A stretch of DNA of 42,072 bases from Clostridia bacterium (lineage in GTDB: Bacteria > Bacillota > Clostridia > UBA1381), in NCBI GenBank assembly GCA_017404065.1, contig JAFRDB010000022.1, forward strand, positions 1 to 42,072, given 5' to 3'. Position 1 is the first letter of the stretch; the number at the start of each line of letters is the position of its first letter. The notes beneath the pieces were generated by a model, which was not told where the DNA came from, did no database searches, and was given only the letters and a program-made list of their open reading frames with translations. Shown here one piece after another: positions 1-7,986 of this stretch. The position numbers and the translations under genes were made by a program.

Positions 1-349
1 AACACTGTAACAGCTGTACATAAAAGCCGTCTAAGCAATGAGTGAGACACACTTCCCCAAGCCCTTGAGCATCCCAGACAGCCACGAGCACCAAAGCGCC
101 GAGCGCAGCAAACCGGTGCAATACCCGTTAATTGTGTATCAGCCATATTACGCGTATGGGGGTTGAAGGGGGAAACGCAGTTTCCCCCTTCAACTACTTC
201 CTTCTCCCCCTCAAGATTGAGGGGGTCGGGGGGAGTTGACAACCCGATAAACTGAAATTTAAACGATCATAAACAGTTCTCTCACTCATTCAAAAACAGC
301 ACTTTTTGTGTCCCCAAAAAATCATTGCCAAACATCACCCTTAACCGTC
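1..349. other. Intergenic region with two GC-rich hairpins
   Basis: No gene is supported here. Two strong palindromes are visible. At 163-193 the arms TTGAAGGGGGAAAC and GTTTCCCCCTTCAA pair perfectly around a GCA loop. At 206-225 the arms CCCCCTCAA and TTGAGGGGG pair around GA. Neither is followed by a clear T-run, so they look more like REP-type palindromes than terminators. A related G5/C5 hairpin recurs near 34828. The rest, including an open minus-strand frame at the left edge, shows nothing I recognise. Confidence 0.5.
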
Positions 350-378
350 TTGACTTCTCCCGGGTTTTATGTTATAGT
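350..378 (+). promoter_or_regulatory. Sigma-A promoter of the MATE-fusion gene
   Basis: TTGACT at 350-355 and TATAGT at 373-378 are separated by 17 bp. Transcription would start near 385, downstream of an upstream in-frame ATG at 325, which supports the later start at 445. Confidence 0.6.
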
Positions 379-444
379 TTCAAAAGTCATTATCAATTTC
401 TCATAATTAGTATTAAAAACACATACATAAAGGAGCGAACGCAG

Positions 445-2265
445 ATGTCATTTTTATTCGGGAAGAATAACCGTTGGGCAATGCTTGATAAGATCTTTTT
501 TTCAATGTTCATTACATTCTCGCTTATCGAGATCGCAAACGTGTTCGGCGGGATCATAGACGGGCTTATCGTCAGCAACTTTTTAGACCATAAATTCCTT
601 GCTGCCGTCGGTATAGCAAATCCGATGTTCAGCCTGAACGGTATCATAAGCGGAATGTTTTCCATCGGAATGCAGACAAAGTGCGCCCAGGAGCTGGGCC
701 GCGGACAGGTAAAGGAGACGAACCGGCTGTTTTCCGCGACCTTTTATATAGGCGGAGCCACGGCCTTCGTTTTAATGCTTGTAGAGATCATTTTCTCGCA
801 GCAGATGGCGGGTATGTTCGGCGCGGCTGAAAAAGGCGCGGAGCTTGCACAGCCCGCCGCAGAATATATATGCGGACTTGCGCTCGGCTTCCCCGCAACG
901 GTGCTCTGCTCGATCACATCCTCCGGCTGCCAGCTCGACAGCGGACGGAAGAGAGTTATGCGCTCGGTCATAGTATCGGTAGTTGCGGACATAGTATTTG
1001 ACTATATGGCTATCGGTTTCAACACGGGAGTGTTCGGCATCGGACTTGCGACGGCACTGTCAAGATACGCTCAGCTCGGCTATCTGCTCATGCATTTCAA
1101 GACCAAGGACAAGATGCTGTGCTTCACAAGGCTTTCCACAAGCTTCAGGGAAATGCGGGAGCTTTTAAGCTACGGAACGGAAAAGGCGCTTCGGCGCGTC
1201 ACAAATGTTATCGCGCCTGTGGTCGTAAATAACATCATCATTTTCTACGGCGGCGCGGACGCGATGGCGGCAATGACGATCCAGAAGGATATGCTCAATT
1301 TCGTCGAGATACTCGCCGTCGGGCTTGCCGACGCGACATCGCTGCAGATGGGCGTGCTCTTCGGAGAGAAGAACGACGAGGCGATAAGAGAGATCGGGCA
1401 TTGTGTACATAAATTTAACGCGATCTTCCTCGGCGGGGTAATGGTGCTTCTTATCATCTTCTCAAAATTCGTTGCTTCCCTGTATATCTCAGAGGAGGGA
1501 GCCGTCCGGGATATGGTCGTCTTCGTGACCTGTATGGCCGCCGTTTTCGGACCGCTGACCACGCTCGTCCGGACAAGGATAACCTATCTGCAGGCGATCG
1601 CAAAAACAAAAAATATGCAGGCACTGGTGATCCTGAATTCATTGGTATATCTCGTATTGAGCTCACTGGTGCTCGGAGGGATATTCGGCGCGTACGGCGT
1701 TCTTGCAGCCCGTCCGGTATGCATGCTCCTGACGCTTATTACGGTATGGTTCTATTATGCATTCAACTGCAAAAAGCTCATACCCTCGCCTATGGATTAT
1801 CTGGCTCTGCCAAAAGGCTTCCGCTGCAGACCGGGCGATATCATTTCGCTCGATGTAAGAAGCGCCGATGATGTTTCCGTTATCTCGGAGCAGATACAGC
1901 TTTTCTGCAAGGGGCACGGACTGGACAGCAGGACCTCTCTGTCGGCGGCGCTCTGCTTTGAGGAGCTGGCGGTAAACACCATGACGCACGGCTTCCCGAA
2001 ATGCAAGGATGAGCCGGGCATAGATCTCCGTCTTGTATATTCAAATGACGGACTGATACTGAGACTGCGCGACAACTGCCCGGTGTTCAATGTCGAGAGA
2101 TATATCGCGCAGGAGATATCTTCATCAAAGGGCGAGCTGAGGCTCGGTCTGAAGCTGGTCGGCGCGCTGGCAAACGACATAAGCTATGTGCATTCGCTCG
2201 AGACTAACAATGTCATAATAAGGTTTCCGCCTGTGCATGAGACGCTGTCAGGCGTAAAAATATGA
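445..2265 (+). CDS. MATE family efflux transporter fused to C-terminal HATPase (anti-sigma-like) domain
   Basis: This is a 606-aa inner-membrane protein. Residues about 1-465 are rich in hydrophobic helices in the multidrug and toxic compound extrusion pattern, with the typical early GGIIDGLIVS and GLGLA-like stretches, so it probably moves organic cations or drugs using an ion gradient. After a short linker, residues about 475-600 look like a GHKL/RsbW-type ATPase: an N-box-like FEELAVNTMTHG with E506/E507 and N511, an LRDNCP segment and a later glycine-rich LGLKLVGALAND. ATP binding is inferred, not shown. The start at 445 is chosen because AAGGAGCG lies about 10 nt upstream and the promoter at 350-378 starts transcription after the alternative ATG at 325. 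It appears monocistronic. The MATE assignment is firm; the role of the fused ATPase is unknown. Confidence 0.82.
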   Translation: MSFLFGKNNRWAMLDKIFFSMFITFSLIEIANVFGGIIDGLIVSNFLDHKFLAAVGIANPMFSLNGIISGMFSIGMQTKCAQELGRGQVKETNRLFSATFYIGGATAFVLMLVEIIFSQQMAGMFGAAEKGAELAQPAAEYICGLALGFPATVLCSITSSGCQLDSGRKRVMRSVIVSVVADIVFDYMAIGFNTGVFGIGLATALSRYAQLGYLLMHFKTKDKMLCFTRLSTSFREMRELLSYGTEKALRRVTNVIAPVVVNNIIIFYGGADAMAAMTIQKDMLNFVEILAVGLADATSLQMGVLFGEKNDEAIREIGHCVHKFNAIFLGGVMVLLIIFSKFVASLYISEEGAVRDMVVFVTCMAAVFGPLTTLVRTRITYLQAIAKTKNMQALVILNSLVYLVLSSLVLGGIFGAYGVLAARPVCMLLTLITVWFYYAFNCKKLIPSPMDYLALPKGFRCRPGDIISLDVRSADDVSVISEQIQLFCKGHGLDSRTSLSAALCFEELAVNTMTHGFPKCKDEPGIDLRLVYSNDGLILRLRDNCPVFNVERYIAQEISSSKGELRLGLKLVGALANDISYVHSLETNNVIIRFPPVHETLSGVKI

Positions 2266-2305
2266 TCTGTCCGGTATATATCGGCAGCAACATCTTGAAA
2301 TCGTA

Positions 2306-2334
2306 TTGAAAAACACCTTTATTTGTGTTATGAT
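2306..2334 (+). promoter_or_regulatory. Sigma-A promoter of zinc-ribbon membrane protein gene
   Basis: TTGAAA at 2306-2311, a 17-bp spacer and TATGAT at 2329-2334. The gene therefore has its own promoter and need not depend on the transporter gene upstream. Confidence 0.5.
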
Positions 2335-2396
2335 AATATTAACAGCAATCAATTAATACGAAATAATCTTTATGTTTAAAAAAGGAGGACATGATC

Positions 2397-3128
2397 ATGT
2401 CAATCAAAAAATTCGGTTTCGGCGACCATTGCTGTACATTCTGCGGCAGCAGAATCGAAAAGAAAGCGGTCTCCTGCCCGAAATGCGGCAAGCCGTACGG
2501 TGACAATAAATTTGTCGGAATAAATCAGATCGGCGCTGGCGGGATCGGCTACAGCACACACGCCGATGATCCGTCATTTAAGTCATTCAAAAACAAATCA
2601 GTCATATTCGGCTTTATTTTTCTGATAATAGCAAGTCTTATCATTGCCGCTGTTCTTCTTGTCGGCCAGCATGTGAGTATTTCAAACGCCGTAACGGTTG
2701 TTGGGATAATATGGGCATTTGATCTTATATGGCTTATCTTTAGCACACGCAAAAAGAAGGACTGGGAAGGCGTTGTAGAATCGAAAAACTCCTACACCGA
2801 AACACAGCGGAGCAACGACAGCGACGGAAACGAATCGATCCGGCATACCAATGTTTATAAGATCATATTCCGAACAACAGACGGCAAAAAAAAGACACTT
2901 AAAGACCTCAACAACAGTAACCGCTATGATTATTTTAATATCGGCGACAGACTCAGGTTTATCGGGAAGCTCAGATATTATGAAAAGTATGATAAATCAC
3001 GCGATCCGTTCATACCCTGCGCCGGCTGCTCATCCGAAAGAGATTCAAGAGAAAACTACTGCGGAAGGTGCGGCTGCATAATGCTGAAGGGCAAAGCCGT
3101 AAGCATAGAGCCGCAGTATCAGTCTTAA
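2397..3128 (+). CDS. Zinc-ribbon membrane protein of unknown function
   Basis: A 243-aa protein with a zinc ribbon at each end. The N-terminal ribbon has CTFC and CPKC pairs (about residues 12-33), and the C-terminal one has CAGC and CGRC pairs (about 205-230). Between them lie two hydrophobic helices (about 63-85 and 93-115), then a charged region that looks cytosolic and may be a small beta domain. The start is set at 2397 rather than the in-frame ATG at 2391, because AAAGGAGG at 2382-2389 is only 1-2 nt from the earlier ATG but about 8 nt from the later one. Zinc-ribbon-plus-helices proteins are common in Clostridia and mostly uncharacterised. It stands alone between the transporter and the AT-rich island. 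No function can be assigned. Confidence 0.7.
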   Translation: MSIKKFGFGDHCCTFCGSRIEKKAVSCPKCGKPYGDNKFVGINQIGAGGIGYSTHADDPSFKSFKNKSVIFGFIFLIIASLIIAAVLLVGQHVSISNAVTVVGIIWAFDLIWLIFSTRKKKDWEGVVESKNSYTETQRSNDSDGNESIRHTNVYKIIFRTTDGKKKTLKDLNNSNRYDYFNIGDRLRFIGKLRYYEKYDKSRDPFIPCAGCSSERDSRENYCGRCGCIMLKGKAVSIEPQYQS

Positions 3129-3711
3129 GCACAGACCAGCCAAAGCGTACAAATTTACAGAAAAAATGATTAGCTTAATCACAAAACACAGTAATACCGG
3201 CATTTGAAAAACACCTGCAAATTTCTATAAAAAATCAGAGAAGATGGCTTTGAAGATGGAAAGGAACACTCTGTCGCTGATACCGCTTTTCATTTTTCTT
3301 TGAGCGTAAGTCGGGCAAAAACTGTTGAAAAGTTAGCACTGCACAAAATGCGAAAATTTATGTTTTTGTAAAAAGACGGTGCGGAGCGCATGTATATACC
3401 TTTTGTAACCTGTGATATTTTAAGATTTTTCGTAAAAACTCAAAATCATAAAATACCACTTTGTACACAAAAAATGTTTGCGCCAAAGATTGGCGGCACA
3501 AACATTTTCTGTGCAGCAGACAACTTAAATTGATTGAGTCAAACACGCTTCAATCTCTTTAAGCCGCCTGCGGTTACAAAAGGTATAACACACTAGACTT
3601 TGCAAGCAAAATCGTGTGCCAACAGGGATGCTGTTCGCCCCTATTGGAAACCCCGAACCGAAAGAGGGTAGCCCTCTTTGGAAACACCCCGTATTTTTTC
3701 GCAATTACCGC
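3129..3711. other. Non-coding left border of AT-rich island
   Basis: I find no credible gene in these ~580 bases. They contain a 16-bp perfect inverted repeat (TATACCTTTTGTAACC at 3395-3410 and its complement at 3572-3587) about 160 bp apart, which could be the ends of a small degenerate insertion. A hairpin at 3471-3508 is listed separately. A GC-richer patch at 3610-3700 has short CCCC/GGGG repeats that I cannot assign. A 62-codon minus-strand frame at 3358-3546 looks accidental. Confidence 0.4.
3465..3508 (-). terminator. Possible intrinsic terminator for the left end of the island
   Basis: Arms AAAATGTTTG (3471-3480) and CAAACATTTT (3499-3508) pair, with an inner CGCC/GGCG stem. Read on the minus strand, the arm runs into TTTTTTG. 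It would end transcripts coming from the minus-strand genes at 3712-5680. Confidence 0.45.
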
Positions 3712-4284
3712 TCATTGATCTTGTATATCAATATCTTTTTCGTACTGATTTATAGATTGCATAGAGTATTCTAACGTACCATTCGCCAAAAGTTCTATAT
3801 CAAATACATCTCCATTTTTTGGCCAAACAAAAGAAGTTAATTTGCATTCAGTCAAATTTTGGCCTTAAACACCAATTGCAATTACATCATATCTGTCAGA
3901 TAAAAATGAAGCATACCATAAAGCACCATCAATAGCATATTTTGTGGTATCATCTGATGAGCCAAAGCCATTGATTTTATAATCAACCAAGTTCGAATAT
4001 TTACTATGGTCTGATGTCGTTGATTTACATTCAATAACAATAATCACATTAGAGTCATCCTTAACAACCATAAAATCAGGAGTACCTTTGTTTTCCATAC
4101 TCTGTTTTTTGCTCGCTTTTTCAAAAACAACAGAAAGCCAGTCATAATCTGTTCCTTTGTAGCTATCTTCTTTGAACCAAGTAATTCCATCAACCTTTAT
4201 ATTTTGATTTGATGGATAATCTATAATATCTTTTAAAAAATCTGCTATTAAACCTTTTGTTGTTTCTTCGCTTACATGTGCCAT
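3712..4284 (-). pseudogene. Broken PD-(D/E)XK nuclease domain, N-terminal fragment of a methyltransferase-type R-M protein
   Basis: From ATG 4284 an open frame of 139 codons ends at TAA (3867-3865). The same frame then continues for 50 more sense codons to TGA at 3712-3714, and the continuation (GQNLTECKLTSFVWPKNG...) is protein-like. The joined product resembles the N-terminal domain of the methyltransferase at 10598-12598. Both have PDF followed by an acidic residue-X-K motif (P69-D70, E85-C86-K87 here), then a YAIDGALWYA/YAVNGAIHYA helix and a VIAIG strand that leads into a G. From memory, relatives have an S-G-Q at the interrupted position, so a one-base change from a serine codon such as TCA is likely. 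No methyltransferase or target-recognition part follows. The start codon lies just after the ATPase stop, with GGAGGT before it, so the two were probably co-translated. It may also be a functional shortened protein. Confidence 0.6.
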
Positions 4285-4285
4285 T

Positions 4286-5680
4286 TTACTTTACCTCCAT
4301 CATTTCTTGATAACTCACAAGACTTACGTTCTCTATCTCTTTTGCCTTATCGTCACAACCTTTTGTAAAGCCAGATTTAGAAAATAGATAGTAATATTTT
4401 TTCTTATAATTAAATAGTTCGCTTCGTTTGACGAGGGTTTCCAAAACGCCGAGATCAACCTTTTCGTTTGTCCATTTACATTCTGCAAACAGGGCTGTGT
4501 TTTTATCCTGCTGCCCCATAATATCAATCTCGGCTTGGGTTTTCTCCTTAGGATCGTTGCCCCACCAACGACCAAGGGATTTGAATTCTACCGGGCAGTT
4601 GCCAGAAAGAAGCTGTTTCCAAAGATACTGCTTACAGATCTCTTCAAAAACCTTACCCATATAATCTGAAAGCTGAGGTTCAATGCGTTTATAAACCAAA
4701 TCAGCAGCGCCTCGTACGATGAGCGAATTATTATCAAGCACAAAACGATACCAGAATCGAAACATATTATCCTCAATGGAGTAAATCGACTTACGGGAAG
4801 CTTTTTCACAGTAAGGCGTTTCCTTCTGCACGAAGCCGAGGTTCATAAGATTCTTAATATAATTCGTACAAACATTAGTATCTTCCCCGACTTTGCTTGA
4901 AATCTCCGACATTCTTGACGAACCTGTCGCAATGGCTGTAATAATCGCCGTATAAATAGCAGGCTCACGAACTTCTTGCTTTAAAAGATTAGTCGGTTCC
5001 TCATAAAGAAATGACATTGGATTAAGATATGTGCTTTTTATATTATCCTCTATGCTTAACTTATCACTCATCTGCAAAAGATATTGCGGTGTACCGCCTG
5101 CGATACCATAAATGAGTGCTTTATCCTCATCAGACATATTTTTAAAATATCGGCAGGTTTCTTCAAAGTCAAACGGTAACAGTTTGATTTGAGCCGTTCT
5201 TCTGCCGTAGAGAGGTGCTTTATACGCAAGTACATGATCTTCCATATATGACATGGAAGAACCGCAGAGAATAAGCATCAGTTTTGATGTATCTTTATAT
5301 TTATCAATCAAGAGCTGCAATGTGGATGCAAGGCTTTTTGATGAACGAGCAACATACGGATATTCGTCAATCGCAAGGATGATTCTTTCTTTTTCCGCAA
5401 GTTTAAACACATATTCAAGTGCGGCTTGGAAGGAAAGAAAAGAGCTTTCTGTTTCAAAACCGCTTGCAAACTCCATAATGCTTTTTGAAAAGTTTTCAAG
5501 ATTCTGCTTTGCGTTACTTTCAACGCCCATGAAATATATGGCTCTTTTATTTCCGATAAACTGATTTATAAGCGCAGTTTTACCTACACGCCGTCTGCCG
5601 TAGATAACCGCAAATTCAAATCTATTCGATTTATATAGATTGTCAAGAGTATTAAGCTCACGCTCTCTGCCTATAAACAT
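4286..5680 (-). CDS. AAA ATPase with C-terminal DUF234/PD-(D/E)XK-like domain
   Basis: A 464-aa protein of the archaeal-type ATPase family common in Clostridia and archaea. The Walker A motif is GRRRVGKT (28-35) and the Walker B is ILAIDE (to D105-E106). The middle third looks like a winged helix (about 240-290). The C-terminus carries a restriction-like motif: EID at 384-386, then AECKW with E400 and K402. The start is placed at 5680 (MFIGRERELN), because GGAGGT sits 7 nt upstream of it, whereas the in-frame ATG at 5695 lies before that site. A strong promoter is at 5710-5738. The family's role is unknown; links to mobile elements or defence are often proposed, which I treat as inference. 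The nuclease-domain fragment follows immediately. Confidence 0.78.
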   Translation of the reverse strand: MFIGRERELNTLDNLYKSNRFEFAVIYGRRRVGKTALINQFIGNKRAIYFMGVESNAKQNLENFSKSIMEFASGFETESSFLSFQAALEYVFKLAEKERIILAIDEYPYVARSSKSLASTLQLLIDKYKDTSKLMLILCGSSMSYMEDHVLAYKAPLYGRRTAQIKLLPFDFEETCRYFKNMSDEDKALIYGIAGGTPQYLLQMSDKLSIEDNIKSTYLNPMSFLYEEPTNLLKQEVREPAIYTAIITAIATGSSRMSEISSKVGEDTNVCTNYIKNLMNLGFVQKETPYCEKASRKSIYSIEDNMFRFWYRFVLDNNSLIVRGAADLVYKRIEPQLSDYMGKVFEEICKQYLWKQLLSGNCPVEFKSLGRWWGNDPKEKTQAEIDIMGQQDKNTALFAECKWTNEKVDLGVLETLVKRSELFNYKKKYYYLFSKSGFTKGCDDKAKEIENVSLVSYQEMMEVK

Positions 5681-5709
5681 TTGCATGACCTCCATTTTAG
5701 GTTGTTTAC

Positions 5710-5738
5710 ATTATAGCATATAAGAACAAATTAGTCAA
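5710..5738 (-). promoter_or_regulatory. Sigma-A promoter of DUF234-type ATPase gene
   Basis: Read on the minus strand: TTGACT (5738-5733), 17 bp, TATAAT (5715-5710). It is near-consensus and lies 30 bp before the chosen start codon at 5680. Confidence 0.7.
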
Positions 5739-5896
5739 GCATAAATGAGTAATTTATCCTTGACTAATATTAATATTATTTATTTGTCTTCCAGAATTAA
5801 CTTTCTTACTAATAAAAATAAGCTGTTATCTACGGATTGAATAAGAACAATCGCTCGCTTGAAAATCTCTTTGCAAAGCACAGCTAATTATTATAT

Positions 5897-5931
5897 TGCA
5901 CAAATTGGCGTGAAATTGGCGTCAATGGCGT
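5897..5931. repeat. Three TGGCGT direct repeats after TGCACAAAT
   Basis: TGGCGT occurs at 5906-5911, 5917-5922 and 5926-5931. The 15-mer TGCACAAATTGGCGT (5897-5911) matches 13 of 15 bases of TGCACAAAATGGTGT at 13219-13233 in the same orientation. The two sites bracket the segment holding the DUF4143 ATPase, the small RNA and the R-M operon, so they may be recombinase arm sites or scars. Confidence 0.35.
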
Positions 5932-5990
5932 CATTTTTCATCTTCCTCGATTGATTATTGTCAAGACGCTTACAGTCTTTATTAGTAATT

Positions 5991-7172
5991 TTAAAGACTT
6001 GTCATAACAAGAAAATCTTTTAATTTAATATGCCTTACGGTACTTGTAGAATAATCTATATCGTCATTTGTTATGATAATTTTCTGTGAAAGATTATCAA
6101 TGTCCTTAAATGCACCAAATTCTCTTGTATATGCTTTATCTTCCGCTACGCTGTATGCCACTTGCACAAAATACTGTTTTCCTTCTTTTGTAGCAAGAAA
6201 GTCAACCTCTTTGCCTTTATTGTTATAAACATATATTTCATAACCCATATAAATGAGTTCATTATAAACAATGTTTTCCAAATTATGCGTAAGGTCATAT
6301 CTGTTATTCATTGAGCGGATTGAATTCAGTGCAACATCGGCGTTATATATTTTGGAATAATACTTTAATTCCTTTTTTGTTTTTGTAGAATACTGCTTAA
6401 CAGCTTCAATTATATATGCTTCTTCAAGGTATCCGATATATTTCATTATGGTGTTTACAGAACAGTTTTCATGCTCCTGTTTAATGTAAGTGTGTATGGA
6501 ATTGGCGGATACTATCCTGCTGTTGGAACGAAGAATAAAATTCACAAAGCTCTTAAAAAGACTTACCTTTTTGATTTTATAACGCTTAATCAAATCATTG
6601 ATAACAATAGTCTCGTCCAAATCATTAAGATAGTGCTCCTGTGCCTTTTGAGAATCAAATTCAAAGCGCTTCGGAAACCCACCCCAAACCAAATAGTCGC
6701 TGACTGATACTTCTTTTCCAAGCTGCGAGGCATATTCCAGTATTTCTTTATATACAAAGGGACGGACGCGGAAAGACACAAATCTTCCACTCAATTCCTT
6801 TGTGAATTCTCCTGACAGAAGTCTTGAATTTGAACCCGTTATGAATATTGAATTATCATACAGTCTTAAAGTCTTGCATGCGTCTTGCCAGTCTTCCAGT
6901 TCCTGAATTTCATCAAAGAAAAGATAGCATTTGCCTTCTTTTCTGTTTTCATCAACATACTTTATCAGCATATCAGCAGTTCTTATATTCGAGGATACCT
7001 TCTTGTCTTCAAAATTCAGATAGATAATATTATCGCTTTTTTGACTGATTTCGTCTGCTATTTGCTCCATAATGACAGACTTTCCGCCTCGCCTGATACC
7101 TGTTATGATTTTAATCAAATCAGAATCATAGAATGGGCGAACCTCTTCAATATAGTGCTCTCTGTAAATCAT
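5991..7172 (-). CDS. AAA_14/DUF4143 family ATPase
   Basis: A 393-aa ATPase of the AAA_14 plus DUF4143 architecture. Walker A is GIRRGGKS (25-32) and Walker B is LFFDE (D87-E88). A GSNSRLLSGEF stretch follows at about 113-123, as expected for sensor 1. The C-terminal domain carries KEVDF (D324), which aligns with the restriction-like fold of this family. The usual downstream Q/E-V-K is QVAYS here, so the catalytic lysine is missing (A339) and the domain is probably not an active nuclease. The start at 7172 is preferred over 7220: GAGGTGG lies just upstream and the promoter at 7192-7220 overlaps the longer version. The gene stands alone with its own promoter and a large palindrome upstream. The cellular role of this very widespread family is unknown. 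Confidence 0.78.
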   Translation of the reverse strand: MIYREHYIEEVRPFYDSDLIKIITGIRRGGKSVIMEQIADEISQKSDNIIYLNFEDKKVSSNIRTADMLIKYVDENRKEGKCYLFFDEIQELEDWQDACKTLRLYDNSIFITGSNSRLLSGEFTKELSGRFVSFRVRPFVYKEILEYASQLGKEVSVSDYLVWGGFPKRFEFDSQKAQEHYLNDLDETIVINDLIKRYKIKKVSLFKSFVNFILRSNSRIVSANSIHTYIKQEHENCSVNTIMKYIGYLEEAYIIEAVKQYSTKTKKELKYYSKIYNADVALNSIRSMNNRYDLTHNLENIVYNELIYMGYEIYVYNNKGKEVDFLATKEGKQYFVQVAYSVAEDKAYTREFGAFKDIDNLSQKIIITNDDIDYSTSTVRHIKLKDFLVMTSL

Positions 7173-7191
7173 TTGAACCACCTCATATATT

Positions 7192-7220
7192 ATTATACTG
7201 AAAGTTTTTGCAAAAGTCAA
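7192..7220 (-). promoter_or_regulatory. Sigma-A promoter of DUF4143 ATPase gene
   Basis: Minus strand: TTGACT (7220-7215), 17 bp, TATAAT (7197-7192). ACTGAAAG, the core of the palindrome at 7236-7275, occurs again at the -10 region (about 7196-7204), which suggests a repressor that covers the promoter. Confidence 0.65.
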
Positions 7221-7235
7221 TCATTTTATTCACTA

Positions 7236-7275
7236 AACTGAAAGATTTTATCATTTTCAGAAAAATCTTTCAGTT
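7236..7275. promoter_or_regulatory. Perfect 14-bp inverted repeat upstream of DUF4143 ATPase
   Basis: AACTGAAAGATTTT (7236-7249) and AAAATCTTTCAGTT (7262-7275) are exact complements separated by 12 bases. The site lies 16 bp upstream of the -35 box. It could be an operator for an unknown regulator or a hairpin formed in a longer transcript. Confidence 0.45.
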
Positions 7276-7314
7276 TGAAATGCAGATGCGCCTAAATTTT
7301 TATCTCTGCACAAC

Positions 7315-7342
7315 AAAAAACTCTCTGCAACGGAGCAGAGAG
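7315..7342 (-). terminator. Intrinsic terminator
   Basis: CTCTCTGC (7321-7328) and GCAGAGAG (7335-7342) form an 8-bp stem. On the minus strand it runs directly into six T residues (7320-7315). It would end transcription of the small frame at 7362-7613. Confidence 0.7.
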
Positions 7343-7361
7343 CCTTTTGTTTGACTTTTAT

Positions 7362-7613
7362 TTAATTGTCTATCATATCACTCAGAGTGTCAAATTCACT
7401 TTGTTTGAGGTCTTTTGTAGCGTCTGTGTTCTTTTTTATTGCCTGTAAAAAACAAATGAAAGGATAGAAAGCACACGAAAAGACAAAGCACTTAAAAAAT
7501 TCGACAGACAGATTTGCACTAATTGATTTATATAAATATCCGTCATTCCCTTTTTGCTCTAAAAAAACAATGAAATTGTTTGCATCGCCGGTCAAAATTA
7601 TAAAAAATGGCAT
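7362..7613 (-). CDS. Doubtful 83-aa ORF with one hydrophobic segment
   Basis: An 83-codon frame with a hydrophobic stretch near residues 37-57 (FKCFVFSCAFYPFICF). It matches nothing I recognise. No ribosome binding site is visible before ATG 7613, and an in-frame TAG immediately precedes it. In its favour, a clear terminator follows at 7315-7342. A second frame starting near 7635 (MPKADLDAIFYNF...) breaks off early, so this may be the remnant of a frameshifted gene. It lies just beyond the terminator of the small RNA. Confidence 0.25.
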   Translation of the reverse strand: MPFFIILTGDANNFIVFLEQKGNDGYLYKSISANLSVEFFKCFVFSCAFYPFICFLQAIKKNTDATKDLKQSEFDTLSDMIDN

Positions 7614-7639
7614 CTAAATCTGCCTTTGGCATCTTTTAT

Positions 7640-7678
7640 AAAAAAAGCAAGAAAACCGTTCTGATAAGGTTCCCTGCT
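7640..7678 (-). terminator. Intrinsic terminator of the small RNA
   Basis: On the minus strand, AGCAGGGAACC pairs with GGTTTTCTTGCT (11 pairs, one bulge, two G-T wobbles) around a TTATCAGAA loop. Seven T residues follow (7646-7640). Confidence 0.75.
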
Positions 7679-7858
7679 CTCAAATAATATATTTTATGTA
7701 TACGGAGAGCAATGCTCTCCGTATGCTTATGCGTTGGCAGTCTTGTCAAAGAAACACCCCGCATAAGTCTTACCAAGATTATACAAAAGAAAGAAAGGTG
7801 TGTTTGAAAACACGAAGTTAAAGAAAGAATGATTTTTTCAAAGGACTTTTCCTTTGAT
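7640..7858 (-). ncRNA. Candidate small structured RNA, ~220 nt
   Basis: A near-consensus promoter (7865-7893) and a strong intrinsic terminator (7640-7678) bound a stretch with no credible ORF. The predicted RNA has several stems in order: CAAAGGA/TCCTTTG near its 5' end, GTGTTT/AAACAC, an 8-bp CTTATGCG/CGCATAAG stem closing a 26-nt internal region, and a perfect ATACGGAGAGC/GCTCTCCGTAT hairpin. Size and architecture would suit a regulatory RNA. 6S RNA is the first thing to test, because Firmicute 6S RNAs are about 190-220 nt, but I do not recognise its conserved bubble with confidence. An antisense or defence-associated RNA for the neighbouring operon is another possibility. Confidence 0.55.
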
Positions 7859-7864
7859 GATTCT

Positions 7865-7893
7865 ATTATACCGCGTATTTTGGAGTTTGTCAG
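7865..7893 (-). promoter_or_regulatory. Strong promoter of the small RNA
   Basis: Minus strand: CTGACA (7893-7888), 17 bp, TATAAT (7870-7865). The start is predicted near 7858. It lies ~95 bp beyond the stop of the membrane protein gene at 7987, so the RNA is a separate transcription unit. Confidence 0.7.
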
Positions 7894-7986
7894 CCCTTTT
7901 TAAAAAAAATTTCCGATAATTTGACTTATGATAAAATAGGCAATAATGAACCCGTCTTGCATAGGGGTTAGCGGAAACCTTTTAAA

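Noticed and set aside
325..444. Longer N-terminus of the MATE fusion protein starting at 325
   Set aside because: The promoter at 350-378 lies inside it, the added residues are not transporter-like, and a good ribosome site precedes 445.
3358..3546. 62-codon minus-strand ORF in the left border
   Set aside because: No ribosome site, it overlaps a terminator-like hairpin, and it has no recognisable features.
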